Assembly (NCBI GenBank): GCA_905198835.1
Contig: CAJKDY010000019.1
Location: 1 to 30,116, forward strand
Length of the DNA stretch: 30,116 nt
DNA from: an uncultured Eubacteriales bacterium
GTDB lineage: Bacteria > Bacillota > Clostridia > Oscillospirales > Oscillospiraceae
Direction: 5' to 3'
Part shown: piece by piece, positions 15,288 to 23,149 of the stretch
Position numbering within the stretch: position 1 is the stretch's first letter
Layout of the letters: each line of letters begins with the position of its first letter
Position numbers and translations under genes: made by a program
Notes under the pieces: model-generated
Database searches by the model: none
The model's input: the letters and a program-made list of their open reading frames with translations, nothing else
What the model was told of the DNA's origin: nothing

Positions 15288-16472
15288 ATGGATTTTGAGA
15301 CGCTGAAGGCCAAGGACCACCAATATGTGATGCAGACCTATGGCCGGTTCGACGTGGCCATCGACCACGGCCAGGGGGCGACCCTCTGGGGCGTGGACGG
15401 CAAGGAGTATATCGACTTCTCCTCCGGCATCGGGGTCAACTCCCTGGGTTATGGGAACGAGCCCTGGGTCAACGCCATTGTGGAGCAGGCGGTGAAGCTG
15501 GGGCATATCTCTAACCTCTTCTACTCCGAGCCCTATGTGAAGCTGGCCGAGACCCTGGTGACCCGGGCGGGGATGAGCAATGTCTTTTTCGCCAACTCCG
15601 GGGCCGAGTCCAACGAGGGCATGATCAAGTTGGCCCGGAAGTACTCCTTTGACAAGTACGGCAAGGGCCGGGGCACCATCATCACCCTGAAGAATTCCTT
15701 CCATGGCCGGACCATCACCACCCTGTCGGCCACGGGCCAGGACGTATTCCACAATTACTTTTTCCCCTTCAATGACGGCTTCCGCTATGCCGAGCCCACC
15801 ATGGACGCCGTAGAGGCCGTGGCCGGGCACGATGTGTGCGCGGTGATGTTGGAGCTGGTCCAGGGCGAGGGCGGCGTGTTCCCCATGGACCGGGGCTTTG
15901 TCCACGACCTGGCCGTCCTCTGCGCCGAGCGGGACTGGCTTTTATTGATCGACGAGGTCCAGACCGGCGTGGGCCGGACCGGCACCCTCTTTGCCTATCA
16001 GCAATACGGCATCCTGCCTGACGCGGTGAGCTTTGCCAAGGGCATCGCCGGCGGACTGCCCTTTGGCGGGGTGATGGCCAGCGACAAGTGCCGGGACGTG
16101 CTGACCCCAGGCACCCACGCCACCACCTTCGGCGGCAACCCCGTCTGCGCCAGTGCGGCGCTGGCGGTGCTCAGCGCCCTGGACGAGGACGCGCTGGCGG
16201 CTGTCAAGGAAAAGGGGCAGTACCTCCGGGACCGCATCGAGACCATGGACCTTCCCTGCCTGGGATGGACCCGGGGCCTTGGGCTGATGGTAGGGGTCCA
16301 GGTCCGGGACGGCTATGTAAATAAGGAACTAGCCGCCCGGCTCATGGACGCGGGGCTGCTGGTGCTTACCGCCGGCAACAACGTCATTCGTCTGCTGCCG
16401 CCGCTGCTCATTTCCCATGAGGAGCTGGCCCGGGGGCTGAAGATCATGAAGGATACACTGGAAGGAGTTTAA
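15288..16472 (+). CDS. argD: acetylornithine aminotransferase
   Basis: ArgD, 394 residues, a PLP-dependent class III aminotransferase that makes N-acetylornithine from the semialdehyde with glutamate as donor. The PLP-binding Lys251 is in SFAKGIAGG, Asp222 in LLIDEVQTGVGRTG, and the FFANSGAESNEGMIKLAR and FHGRT motifs are present. A start at 15288 follows GGGGGCAGGAG. The gene lies 13 nt after argB and 3 nt before argF. In some bacteria ArgD also serves lysine biosynthesis; nothing here decides that. Confidence 0.96.
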   Translation: MDFETLKAKDHQYVMQTYGRFDVAIDHGQGATLWGVDGKEYIDFSSGIGVNSLGYGNEPWVNAIVEQAVKLGHISNLFYSEPYVKLAETLVTRAGMSNVFFANSGAESNEGMIKLARKYSFDKYGKGRGTIITLKNSFHGRTITTLSATGQDVFHNYFFPFNDGFRYAEPTMDAVEAVAGHDVCAVMLELVQGEGGVFPMDRGFVHDLAVLCAERDWLLLIDEVQTGVGRTGTLFAYQQYGILPDAVSFAKGIAGGLPFGGVMASDKCRDVLTPGTHATTFGGNPVCASAALAVLSALDEDALAAVKEKGQYLRDRIETMDLPCLGWTRGLGLMVGVQVRDGYVNKELAARLMDAGLLVLTAGNNVIRLLPPLLISHEELARGLKIMKDTLEGV

Positions 16473-16475
16473 ACC

Positions 16476-17393
16476 ATGAAAGACCTTTTGAAGCTGATGG
16501 ACCTGTCCCGGGAGGACATTTTGCGCGTTCTGGACACCGCCGACCAGATGAAGTACTCTCTCAAGCACGGCATTCCCCACCAGGTGCTGGCGGGGAAGAC
16601 CCTGGCTATGATCTTTGAGAAAAACTCCACCCGGACCCGGGTGTCCTTTGAGACCGGGATGTACCAGCTGGGGGGTCACGCCCTGTTTTTGTCGGGCAAG
16701 GAGAGCCAGATCGGTCGGGGCGAGCCCATCGAGGACACCGCCCGGGTGCTCAGCCGCTACTGCGACGGCATCATGATCCGCACCTACGGCCAGGACGAGG
16801 TAGAGACCCTGGCCCAGTATGCCGACATCCCCGTCATCAACGGTCTGACCGACTTTGCCCATCCCTGCCAGGTGCTGGCCGATCTGATGACTGTCCGGGA
16901 GAAGATGACGAAGCTGGAGGGCTTGAAGCTCACCTTTATCGGCGACGGCAACAACATGGCCAACTCCCTCATCGTAGGCGCGCTCAAGTGCGGCATGAAG
17001 GCCGCCATCGCCTGCCCGGAGGGCTACGACCCCGATGCCAAGGTGCTGGCCTTTGCCAAGGACTTTGGCGCGGACTTCCAGCTCTGCCGGGACCCCAAGG
17101 AGGCCGCCGCGGACGCTGACGTGCTGGTCACTGACGTGTGGGCCTCCATGGGTCAGGAGGAAGAGAAGGCCAAGCGGGTCAAGGCCTTCGCCGGGACCTA
17201 CCAGATCAACGACGAGCTCATGAAGCTGGCCCACCCCGGCTGTATGGTCCAGCACTGCCTGCCCGCCCACCGGGAGGAGGAGATCACCGCCTCCGTCTTT
17301 GAAGCCCACGCCGATGAGATCTTCGAGGAGGCGGAAAACCGCCTCCACGCCCAGAAGGCCGTCATGGCCCTGCTCATGGGTGAACAAGGGTAA
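16476..17393 (+). CDS. argF: ornithine carbamoyltransferase
   Basis: Anabolic-type OTCase, 305 residues, makes citrulline from ornithine and carbamoyl phosphate. The carbamoyl-phosphate loop STRTR is at residues 51-55, HPCQ at 129-132, DVWASMG at 220-226 and the ornithine motif HCLPAHR at 260-266. AAGGAG inside the argD 3' end serves the ATG, and the gap to argD is 3 nt. Its place in a biosynthetic operon, with no arcA or arcC nearby, argues against a catabolic role. Carbamoyl phosphate synthase genes are not in the window. Confidence 0.96.
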   Translation: MKDLLKLMDLSREDILRVLDTADQMKYSLKHGIPHQVLAGKTLAMIFEKNSTRTRVSFETGMYQLGGHALFLSGKESQIGRGEPIEDTARVLSRYCDGIMIRTYGQDEVETLAQYADIPVINGLTDFAHPCQVLADLMTVREKMTKLEGLKLTFIGDGNNMANSLIVGALKCGMKAAIACPEGYDPDAKVLAFAKDFGADFQLCRDPKEAAADADVLVTDVWASMGQEEEKAKRVKAFAGTYQINDELMKLAHPGCMVQHCLPAHREEEITASVFEAHADEIFEEAENRLHAQKAVMALLMGEQG

Positions 17394-17403
17394 CGACAAA
17401 CAC

Positions 17404-17442
17404 AAAGAACGCCGCCAGTCTGATGACTGGCGGCGTTCTTTT
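17404..17442. terminator. bidirectional terminator after the arginine operon
   Basis: AAAGAACGCCGCCAGTC (17404-17420), a TGAT loop and the complement GACTGGCGGCGTTCTTT (17425-17441), then T. It separates argF (+) from the EF-G paralogue (-). Confidence 0.9.
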
Positions 17443-17461
17443 GCGCTGTATTAAGGAGAGC

Positions 17462-19534
17462 TTAGTCCTCCGCGGCCTTGGCCTCGGCGATGACCTTTTC
17501 CTGGACCATGGGAGGGGCTTCCTCGTAGCGGACGAAGTGGAAAGTGAAGGAGCCCCGGGACTGGGTGATGGAGCGAAGGTCGATGGCGTAGGAGGTCATT
17601 TCGGCCATAGGCACCTCGGCCTCCACCTCTTGCTCACCGTTGCCCACGGGGTTCATGCCCATGACCCGACCGCGGCGCTTGTTGATGTCGCCCATCACGT
17701 CGCCCATGTAGCTGTCGGGGATGACCACCTTCAGGGTGCCAACGGGCTCCAGCAGTACGGGGTTGGCCTCGGGCATGGCGGCCTTGTAGCTGATCTGGGC
17801 GGCAGTCTTGAAGGCGATCTCGGAGGAGTCCACAGGGTGGTAGGAACCATCGTACAGCGTGGCCTTCAGGTTGACCACCGGGTAGCCCGCCAGGGGACCG
17901 TGGACCACGGCCTCTCTGAGGCCCTTTTCTACAGCGGGGAAGAAGTTCTTGGGTACGCTGCCGCCGAAGACCTCCTCGGCAAAGACCAGCTCATCCTGCT
18001 CCAGATTGGGCTCAAAGCGGATCCACACGTCGCCGAACTGGCCGCTGCCGCCGGTCTGCTTCTTGTGGCGGCCCTGCTTCTCTACCTTTTTGCGGATCTT
18101 CTCCCGGTAGGGCACCTTGGCCGGGGACAGCTCGGCCTCTACGTTGAAGCGGCTCTTGAGCTTGCTCACCAGCACGTCCACCTGAATGTCGCCGGCGGCA
18201 TGGATGATCATCTGGTGGACCTCGGCGTTGTTCTCGGTGGTGAAGGAGGGGTCCTCCTCATTCATACGGTTGAGGCCCTGGGCCACCTTGTCGTCCTGGC
18301 CCCGGGTCTTGGGGGCGATGGCCACGGAGTAGCACGGCTCGGGGAAGGGGATGTCCTCTACCTGGAAGACCTTGCGGGGCTCGCAGAGGGTGTCGCCGGT
18401 CTTGAGCTTATCCATCTTGCCGATGGCGCCGATGTCGCCGCAGCCCAGCTCCTTGATCTCCTCGGTGCCCTTGCCCTTCATGATGTAGAGCCGCCCCAGC
18501 TTCTCAGCGTCGCTGGTGCGGGCGTTGACCATGGGCATATCGGGCTTGATGGAGCCGGAGAGGACCTTGACCAGGCTGAACTTGCCGTACTGGTCGGAGA
18601 TGGTCTTAAAGACGTAAGCCGCGGGCAGGGCGCCGGCGGCCACCACGAAGTCCTCGCTCTGGCCATCGCTGTTTTTCACGGTGTGGGGATTGCCCTCCAG
18701 GGGGTTGGGCAGCAGGTCGATGATGGTGTCCAGCAGCATCCGGGTGCCCAGGCCCTGGACGGCGCTGCCGCAGACCACGGGGAAGAGGGACAGATCCCGC
18801 ACGCCCTGGCGCAGGCCCTGGACCATCTCGGCGTAGGTGAAGTCCTCGCCGCCGAAATACTTTTCCATGAACTCCTCGCTGGTCTCGGCTACCGATTCCT
18901 TCAGAGCGTCGTAAAGCTCGTCCAGCACGGGCTTTTTGTCGTCGGGCACGTCGATCTCGATGCGCTCTCCCTTGGGGCCGAACTCATAGGCCCGCTTATG
19001 CAGAACATCGATGATGCCGATGACCTTCTTGTCCGCGTCCCAGATGGGGGCCACCACGGGGGCGATGTTCTTGCCAAAGCGCTCCCGCAGGGTCTCGAAG
19101 GCGGCGTTATAGTCGGAGTTTTCCTCGTCGGTCTTGGAGATGTAGAGGAGCCGGGGCAGCTTGCGCTGATCGCAGTATTTCCAGGCCTTTTCCGCACCCA
19201 CGCTCATGCCGCCCTTGGCCGAGCAGACGATGATGGCCGCGTCCACCACCTGGAGAGCCTCCATGACTTCGCCGGCGAAGTCGAAGCCGCCGGGGGTGTC
19301 CAGCACGTTGACCTTGCTGCCGTTATACTCCACAGGGGCCACAGCCAGGGAGATGGAGGTCTGGCGCTTGGCCTCCTCGGGGTCGTAGTCGCAGATGGTA
19401 TTGCCGTCGGCTACCTTGCCCAGCCGGGCGGAGCCGCCGGTGAGATAGAGCATGCTTTCCACCAAGGTGGTCTTGCCGTTGCCGCTGTGGCCCAGCAAGC
19501 AGACGTTGCGGATGTTCTGTGCCGAATAGCTCAT
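17462..19534 (-). CDS. elongation factor G-like GTPase (EF-G-II type paralogue)
   Basis: A 690-residue protein with the full EF-G domain layout: GTPase, domain II, and the C-terminal III-V region with KKQTGGSGQFGDVWIRFEP and RRGRVMGM. It resembles the second EF-G of Thermus (EF-G-2) rather than the canonical translocase. Differences from canonical EF-G are clear: P-loop GHSGNGKT (15-22), switch II DTPGGFDF (79-86) with Gly where the GTPase-activating His normally sits, and G4 SKTD instead of NKMD. Translocation or ribosome-associated GTPase roles are known for some paralogues, but this subfamily's role is unsettled. The start at 19534 has AAGGAG and gives MSYSAQNIRNV; a longer in-frame ATG at 19585 overlaps the promoter. 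Confidence 0.9.
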   Translation of the reverse strand: MSYSAQNIRNVCLLGHSGNGKTTLVESMLYLTGGSARLGKVADGNTICDYDPEEAKRQTSISLAVAPVEYNGSKVNVLDTPGGFDFAGEVMEALQVVDAAIIVCSAKGGMSVGAEKAWKYCDQRKLPRLLYISKTDEENSDYNAAFETLRERFGKNIAPVVAPIWDADKKVIGIIDVLHKRAYEFGPKGERIEIDVPDDKKPVLDELYDALKESVAETSEEFMEKYFGGEDFTYAEMVQGLRQGVRDLSLFPVVCGSAVQGLGTRMLLDTIIDLLPNPLEGNPHTVKNSDGQSEDFVVAAGALPAAYVFKTISDQYGKFSLVKVLSGSIKPDMPMVNARTSDAEKLGRLYIMKGKGTEEIKELGCGDIGAIGKMDKLKTGDTLCEPRKVFQVEDIPFPEPCYSVAIAPKTRGQDDKVAQGLNRMNEEDPSFTTENNAEVHQMIIHAAGDIQVDVLVSKLKSRFNVEAELSPAKVPYREKIRKKVEKQGRHKKQTGGSGQFGDVWIRFEPNLEQDELVFAEEVFGGSVPKNFFPAVEKGLREAVVHGPLAGYPVVNLKATLYDGSYHPVDSSEIAFKTAAQISYKAAMPEANPVLLEPVGTLKVVIPDSYMGDVMGDINKRRGRVMGMNPVGNGEQEVEAEVPMAEMTSYAIDLRSITQSRGSFTFHFVRYEEAPPMVQEKVIAEAKAAED

Positions 19535-19568
19535 GTGCCTCGCTCCTTCGTGTTCATGTGGGATATTG

Positions 19569-19583
19569 GACCAACTATTGGTC
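19569..19583. promoter_or_regulatory. inverted repeat at the EF-G-paralogue transcription start
   Basis: GACCAA-cta-TTGGTC, perfect 6-bp arms, directly downstream of the -10 (19584-19589). Its position suggests an operator for an unknown dimeric regulator. The arms are short, so a chance match is possible. Confidence 0.4.
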
Positions 19584-19612
19584 ATTATACACTAAGTTCG
19601 GGCGCATGGCAA
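19584..19612 (-). promoter_or_regulatory. promoter of the EF-G paralogue
   Basis: On the minus strand TTGCCA (complement of 19607-19612), a 17-nt spacer and TATAAT (complement of 19584-19589). Confidence 0.82.
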
Positions 19613-19646
19613 CTGTTATTTTCGGAAATTTGCAAAAAATGCTGCC

Positions 19647-19675
19647 TTGTCACAGGTCCTCTTCTATGGTATAAT
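19647..19675 (+). promoter_or_regulatory. promoter of the BspA-like gene
   Basis: TTGTCA (19647-19652), a 17-nt spacer and an extended -10, TGgTATAAT (19667-19675). The -10 context ATGGTATAAT is identical to that of the WG-repeat gene promoter. Confidence 0.85.
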
Positions 19676-19681
19676 TTGGCC

Positions 19682-19719
19682 AAGCGGATATCCGCTTCCT
19701 TGTTCCCTTGGGAACAAGG
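19682..19719 (+). promoter_or_regulatory. tandem palindrome plus hairpin in the BspA-like gene leader
   Basis: The perfect 16-bp palindrome AAGCGGATATCCGCTT (19682-19697) abuts a perfect hairpin of arm CCTTGTTCCC (19698-19707), a TT loop and its exact complement (19710-19719). Order, arm lengths and distance from the -10 (6 nt, against 7 nt) match the leader at 4878-4916, while the palindrome sequence differs. Confidence 0.72.
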
Positions 19720-19744
19720 AGAGATATGAGTTGGAGGGATGGAC

Positions 19745-21052
19745 ATGAGAAAAAAGTTGTTGGCGCTGAATGTGGCGCTGGTGCTGGTGGTGAGCCTGCT
19801 GTGCCCCACTGCGCTGGCGATGGGGATAACCGTAGAGAGCGACAAGGAGATCCATGTGGCGGAGGCGGGGTATTATACCTTTCATTCCCATAGCGTGGCA
19901 AGCTGCTTTAGCCTGAGGGTCTATCCGGTGGATGACACCGTGAAGCTCAAGGGGTATGGCAGCGAGAGCCAGGACCCGAACCAGACCTATTTTCGAGCGC
20001 TGTATTACATTCCCGCCGATACCACCGTCAAAATGAGCGTTGATGTTAAGGAGGAGTGCGCGGTATCCTTTTCGGGACCGAGCAAGGTGACCTTCAGACA
20101 AGGAGAGGTGGGCAAGTCGATCTACCTCGATGGCGGTTACAGCGGTGTAACGGTCACGCCGGAGACCAGCGGCTGGTATGCCCCCTATATCAGCACCCCG
20201 GACTATTACTCCTCCGCGCGTCCCGTAGTGGCACAGCTGGGGGATGAGAGCCTTAACTCCTTATACGAAAACAGGGAATACCATTACTATCTGCTGGCCG
20301 GGGAGACCTATTCCTTCATTTTTTCCTGCTACGACATCGTAAACAACCTTAACCTAAAATGGTCCAAGCGCAATGACCCCGTTGAGGGGGACGATTTCTC
20401 CATGGGCACCAGCAGCTATGAAAGCACCGTACTGAAGCGCTATAACGGCCCCGGCGGCAAGGTGGTCATCCCAGACGGCGTGACGGAGATCGACGGTCAT
20501 GCCTTTGCCGGCCGCACTGACGTGACCGAGGTGGTGGTGCCCGGCAGCGTGACCCGGATCGGAAGCAATGTCTTCTATCACTGCGCCGGGCTGAAGAGCG
20601 TCACGTTGCCCTGCCCGGAAAGCGAGCGCTCGAAGCTTTCTATCTACAGCAACGCCTTTGCCCACTGTGACAGCCTCACCGATGTCTACTTCGCCGGCAG
20701 CCGGGCGCAGTGGGATGAGCAGGTGAGTATCTCCAGCAACAATGCCCCGCTGGAAAGCGCCGCCCTCCACTGCGCCCTGACCGACGGTACGCTGGAGAGC
20801 GGTGACGGCGTCCAGGTGGCGTGGAGCCTGGACCGCTCCAGTGGGACGGTCAGCGTCCCCGCCGCCGCCATCCCCGCGGAACACCGGGTGATGGTAGTGG
20901 AGTATGACGAGAAGGGGGCCTTCATCGGTCTGCGGATCCTGACGGCGGATCGGCTCTCCGCCGTGGTTTCTCAGGATGCCAGCCAGTTGAAGTTCATCTG
21001 GCTGGACGGCGCTATGGCGCCCCAGTGCCCGGCGGTTCCTGTTGACGCGTAA
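19745..21052 (+). CDS. secreted BspA-like leucine-rich repeat protein
   Basis: A 435-residue predicted secreted protein. The start MRKKLLALNVALVLVVSLLCPTALA is a signal peptide cleaved after about residue 25. Residues ~26-230 are beta-rich and tyrosine-rich with no recognised domain. Residues ~240-340 hold BspA-type LRR_5 repeats (VVIPDGVTEIDGHAFAGRTD, then VVVPGSVTRIGSNVFYHCAG and a degenerate third, SIYSNAFAHCDSLTDVYF). The C-terminal ~95 residues look like a small beta domain. BspA-type LRRs usually mediate surface binding. There is no sortase motif or membrane anchor. GGAGG at 19733-19737 favours the ATG at 19745 over 19739. The ligand is unknown. Confidence 0.85.
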   Translation: MRKKLLALNVALVLVVSLLCPTALAMGITVESDKEIHVAEAGYYTFHSHSVASCFSLRVYPVDDTVKLKGYGSESQDPNQTYFRALYYIPADTTVKMSVDVKEECAVSFSGPSKVTFRQGEVGKSIYLDGGYSGVTVTPETSGWYAPYISTPDYYSSARPVVAQLGDESLNSLYENREYHYYLLAGETYSFIFSCYDIVNNLNLKWSKRNDPVEGDDFSMGTSSYESTVLKRYNGPGGKVVIPDGVTEIDGHAFAGRTDVTEVVVPGSVTRIGSNVFYHCAGLKSVTLPCPESERSKLSIYSNAFAHCDSLTDVYFAGSRAQWDEQVSISSNNAPLESAALHCALTDGTLESGDGVQVAWSLDRSSGTVSVPAAAIPAEHRVMVVEYDEKGAFIGLRILTADRLSAVVSQDASQLKFIWLDGAMAPQCPAVPVDA

Positions 21053-21066
21053 GCTCCTACCGTGCT

Positions 21067-21102
21067 AAAAAGCGGCGGCCCTGCTGGGCCACCGCTTTTT
21101 TC
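21067..21102. terminator. bidirectional terminator between the BspA-like gene and the CofE-like gene
   Basis: AAAAAGCGG pairs with CCGCTTTTT, enclosing an inner GGCCC/GGGCC stem with a TGCT loop. A-run and T-run flank it. Confidence 0.87.
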
Positions 21103-21115
21103 TGTTTGTTATGCG

Positions 21116-22309
21116 TTAATCGGTAGTGTAGTTGTCAAAATAGCCTTGGATATACACAATGGGCGTGCCTTTGTCCCCCGAGCCGGAAGTCAGGTCGCAC
21201 AGGGAGCCGATGAGGTCGGTGAGACGGCGGGGCGTGGTGCCCTCTGATGCCATCTGGCCCTTTAAGTCGCCGTCCTTTTCCCGGATGGCCCCGGCAATGG
21301 CGTCCTTTAATTCCTGGCCGGAGAGGTGGGCGTAGTCATTGTCGGCCAGATACTTGAGCTTGAGCTCGTTAGGGGTGCCCTCCAATCCGGCGGTGTAGGC
21401 CGGGGAGACCACCGGGTCGGCCAGTTCCCATATCTTGCCCACCGGGTCTTTGAAGGCCCCGTCGCCGTAGACCATCACCTCCACCCGCTTGCCCGTCAGC
21501 CGCCGCATTTCGGCCTGAATGGCGTCTACCAAGGGCTGGGGGTCCCGGGGGAAGAGCTTCACCTTGTCCTCGGTGGCCTTGTTGGAGCCCAAAAGGCCGT
21601 AGCGCTCGTTGTAGCCGCCGCCATTTACAGGGGCGGTCAAAATGTCGTCCAGTCCGCAGACCCGGTTGGCCCCGGCGGCTTTGAGCAGCCGCTTGGAACG
21701 GGCCCGGGTGTGAATGTCGCAGGTCAAAACGTCCTTGGTGTAGTCCAGCACGGCCCGAGGGTCGTTGGCGAAGATGATCTCCACTTCCGCGCCGCAGTGC
21801 CGGATCAGGGATTCGTAGTATTCCACGTAGTCCACCCCGGTAAAGGGATGCTTCTCATAGCCGAAGAGGGAGCGGTAGAGCTCCAGAGTGAGCACGTCCT
21901 TGTAGGGGTCTACCCCCTTTTCGTCCATAGCGTCCACGCTGATGAGGTGGTTGCCCACCTCGTCGGAAGGATAGCTCAGCTGCAAAATCACCCTTTTACA
22001 ACCCATGGCGATGCCCCGCAAGCAGATGGCGAAGCGGTTACGGCTGAGGATGGGGAACACTACCCCCACCGTGCCGCCGCCCAGTTTGACACGTACATCT
22101 TCCGCGATCTGATCTATGGTAGCATAGTTTCCTTGGGCCCGGGCCACGATGGCTTCGGTCATGGCTACAATATCGCCGTCCCGGACAGAAAATTCCCCTT
22201 CGGCCACGGCGTCCATGACGCACTGGGGAACCAGCTTGGAAAGGTCGTCCCCCTGGCGGATGATGGGGGCGCGGATGCCACGGGAGATGGTGCCTACGGT
22301 GCGGCTCAT
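21116..22309 (-). CDS. coenzyme F420:L-glutamate ligase (CofE)-like protein
   Basis: A 397-residue protein of the F420-0:gamma-glutamyl ligase family. Clear family stretches include IRAPIIRQGDDL, the DGDIVAMTEAIVARAQGNY segment, ILSRNRFAICLRGIA, LSYPSDEVGNHL, VLTCDIHTRARSKRL and a very conserved C-terminus with GDGAFKDPVGKIWELADPVVSPAY and SQGTTPRRLTDLIGSLCD-like ending. In archaea and actinobacteria CofE adds glutamate to F420-0, but Firmicutes of this type are not known to make F420, and this protein is much longer than archaeal CofE (~250). Its true substrate is therefore unknown; a related amino-acid ligation is inference. The start at 22309 follows AAGGAAG by about 10 nt. It is monocistronic. 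Confidence 0.8.
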   Translation of the reverse strand: MSRTVGTISRGIRAPIIRQGDDLSKLVPQCVMDAVAEGEFSVRDGDIVAMTEAIVARAQGNYATIDQIAEDVRVKLGGGTVGVVFPILSRNRFAICLRGIAMGCKRVILQLSYPSDEVGNHLISVDAMDEKGVDPYKDVLTLELYRSLFGYEKHPFTGVDYVEYYESLIRHCGAEVEIIFANDPRAVLDYTKDVLTCDIHTRARSKRLLKAAGANRVCGLDDILTAPVNGGGYNERYGLLGSNKATEDKVKLFPRDPQPLVDAIQAEMRRLTGKRVEVMVYGDGAFKDPVGKIWELADPVVSPAYTAGLEGTPNELKLKYLADNDYAHLSGQELKDAIAGAIREKDGDLKGQMASEGTTPRRLTDLIGSLCDLTSGSGDKGTPIVYIQGYFDNYTTD

Positions 22310-22373
22310 AAAATAGCACTTCCTTATTTTGTCAAATTTTTGAGGCTCTGGGGGTCAAAATCCGTCACTTTAT

Positions 22374-22402
22374 ATAATACCGGCTGGAGCCCAGTCTGTC
22401 AA
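22374..22402 (-). promoter_or_regulatory. promoter of the CofE-like gene
   Basis: On the minus strand a consensus TTGACA (complement of 22397-22402), a 17-nt spacer and TATTAT (complement of 22374-22379). The leader is about 60 nt. Confidence 0.85.
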
Positions 22403-22468
22403 GACGTATACACCGCCGGAAAGGGGCCACACTAGACAGGGAAAACCCTTTGGAAGGGAGGCTCGGCC

Positions 22469-23149
22469 TTGTTCATCGCCCTGTTTCGCACGATAGTACT
22501 ATACGCCCTCATTATCCTGGGCATCCGGCTCATGGGCAAACGGCAGGTGGGTGAGCTGGAGCCCAGCGAGCTGGTCTTCACCCTCTTGATCGCCGACCTG
22601 GCCGCCGTGCCCATGCAGGACTTTGGCATCCCCCTGATCACGGGCGTTGTGCCCATTGTGACCCTGCTTTGCGTCACGCTGCTCATCTCCCTTTTGACCG
22701 TCCGCAGCATCCGTTTTCGCTCTATTCTGTGCGGCAAGCCCAGCATCGTGGTGGATGATGGCAAGCTGTGCCAGCGGGAGATGGCGAAAAACCGCTTCAC
22801 GCTGGACGAGCTGTCTGAGGAATTGCGGGTCCAGGGAGTGTCGGATCTCTCCACAGTGCGCTACGCTATTTTGGAAACAAACGGTCAGCTGACGGTGCTG
22901 CTGAAAGCCGAAGAAATGCCCCTTACCGCGGCCCAGGCGGGACTCCACCCTAAGGAGCCGGGCCTTGCCACCTGGATCATCAGCGACGGACGGCTCATGG
23001 AGGAGAACCTGAAGGCCCGGGGCTTGAATGACGAGTGGCTCCAAAAGCAGTTGCGCGCCAATCACGCCAAGAGCATCAAGGAGGTCTTTGCCCTGTCGGT
23101 GGACCAGCAGGGCAAGATATACTTTGCCAAGAAGGAGGGACGGCGGTGA
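22469..23149 (+). CDS. DUF421 (YetF/YrbG-type) membrane protein
   Basis: A 226-residue protein with three N-terminal membrane segments (residues ~4-20, ~34-50, ~53-78) and a soluble C-terminal part. GIRLMGKRQVGELEPSELVFTLLIADLAAVPM and GKPSIVVDDGKL...NRFTLDELSEELR are hallmarks of DUF421 (YetF family), common in spore-forming Firmicutes and of unknown function. Translation starts at TTG (22469), with AAGGGAGG about 7 nt upstream; the family N-terminus fits. It overlaps the next gene by 4 nt (GTGA), so the two are co-translated. No clear promoter was found in the 160 nt upstream. Confidence 0.9.
   Translation: MFIALFRTIVLYALIILGIRLMGKRQVGELEPSELVFTLLIADLAAVPMQDFGIPLITGVVPIVTLLCVTLLISLLTVRSIRFRSILCGKPSIVVDDGKLCQREMAKNRFTLDELSEELRVQGVSDLSTVRYAILETNGQLTVLLKAEEMPLTAAQAGLHPKEPGLATWIISDGRLMEENLKARGLNDEWLQKQLRANHAKSIKEVFALSVDQQGKIYFAKKEGRR

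Noticed and set aside
17423..19729. 768-codon plus-strand open frame across the EF-G paralogue
   Set aside because: Antisense shadow with repetitive Gly/Val/His/Leu content. The minus strand carries a full EF-G domain set, a promoter and a ribosome site.
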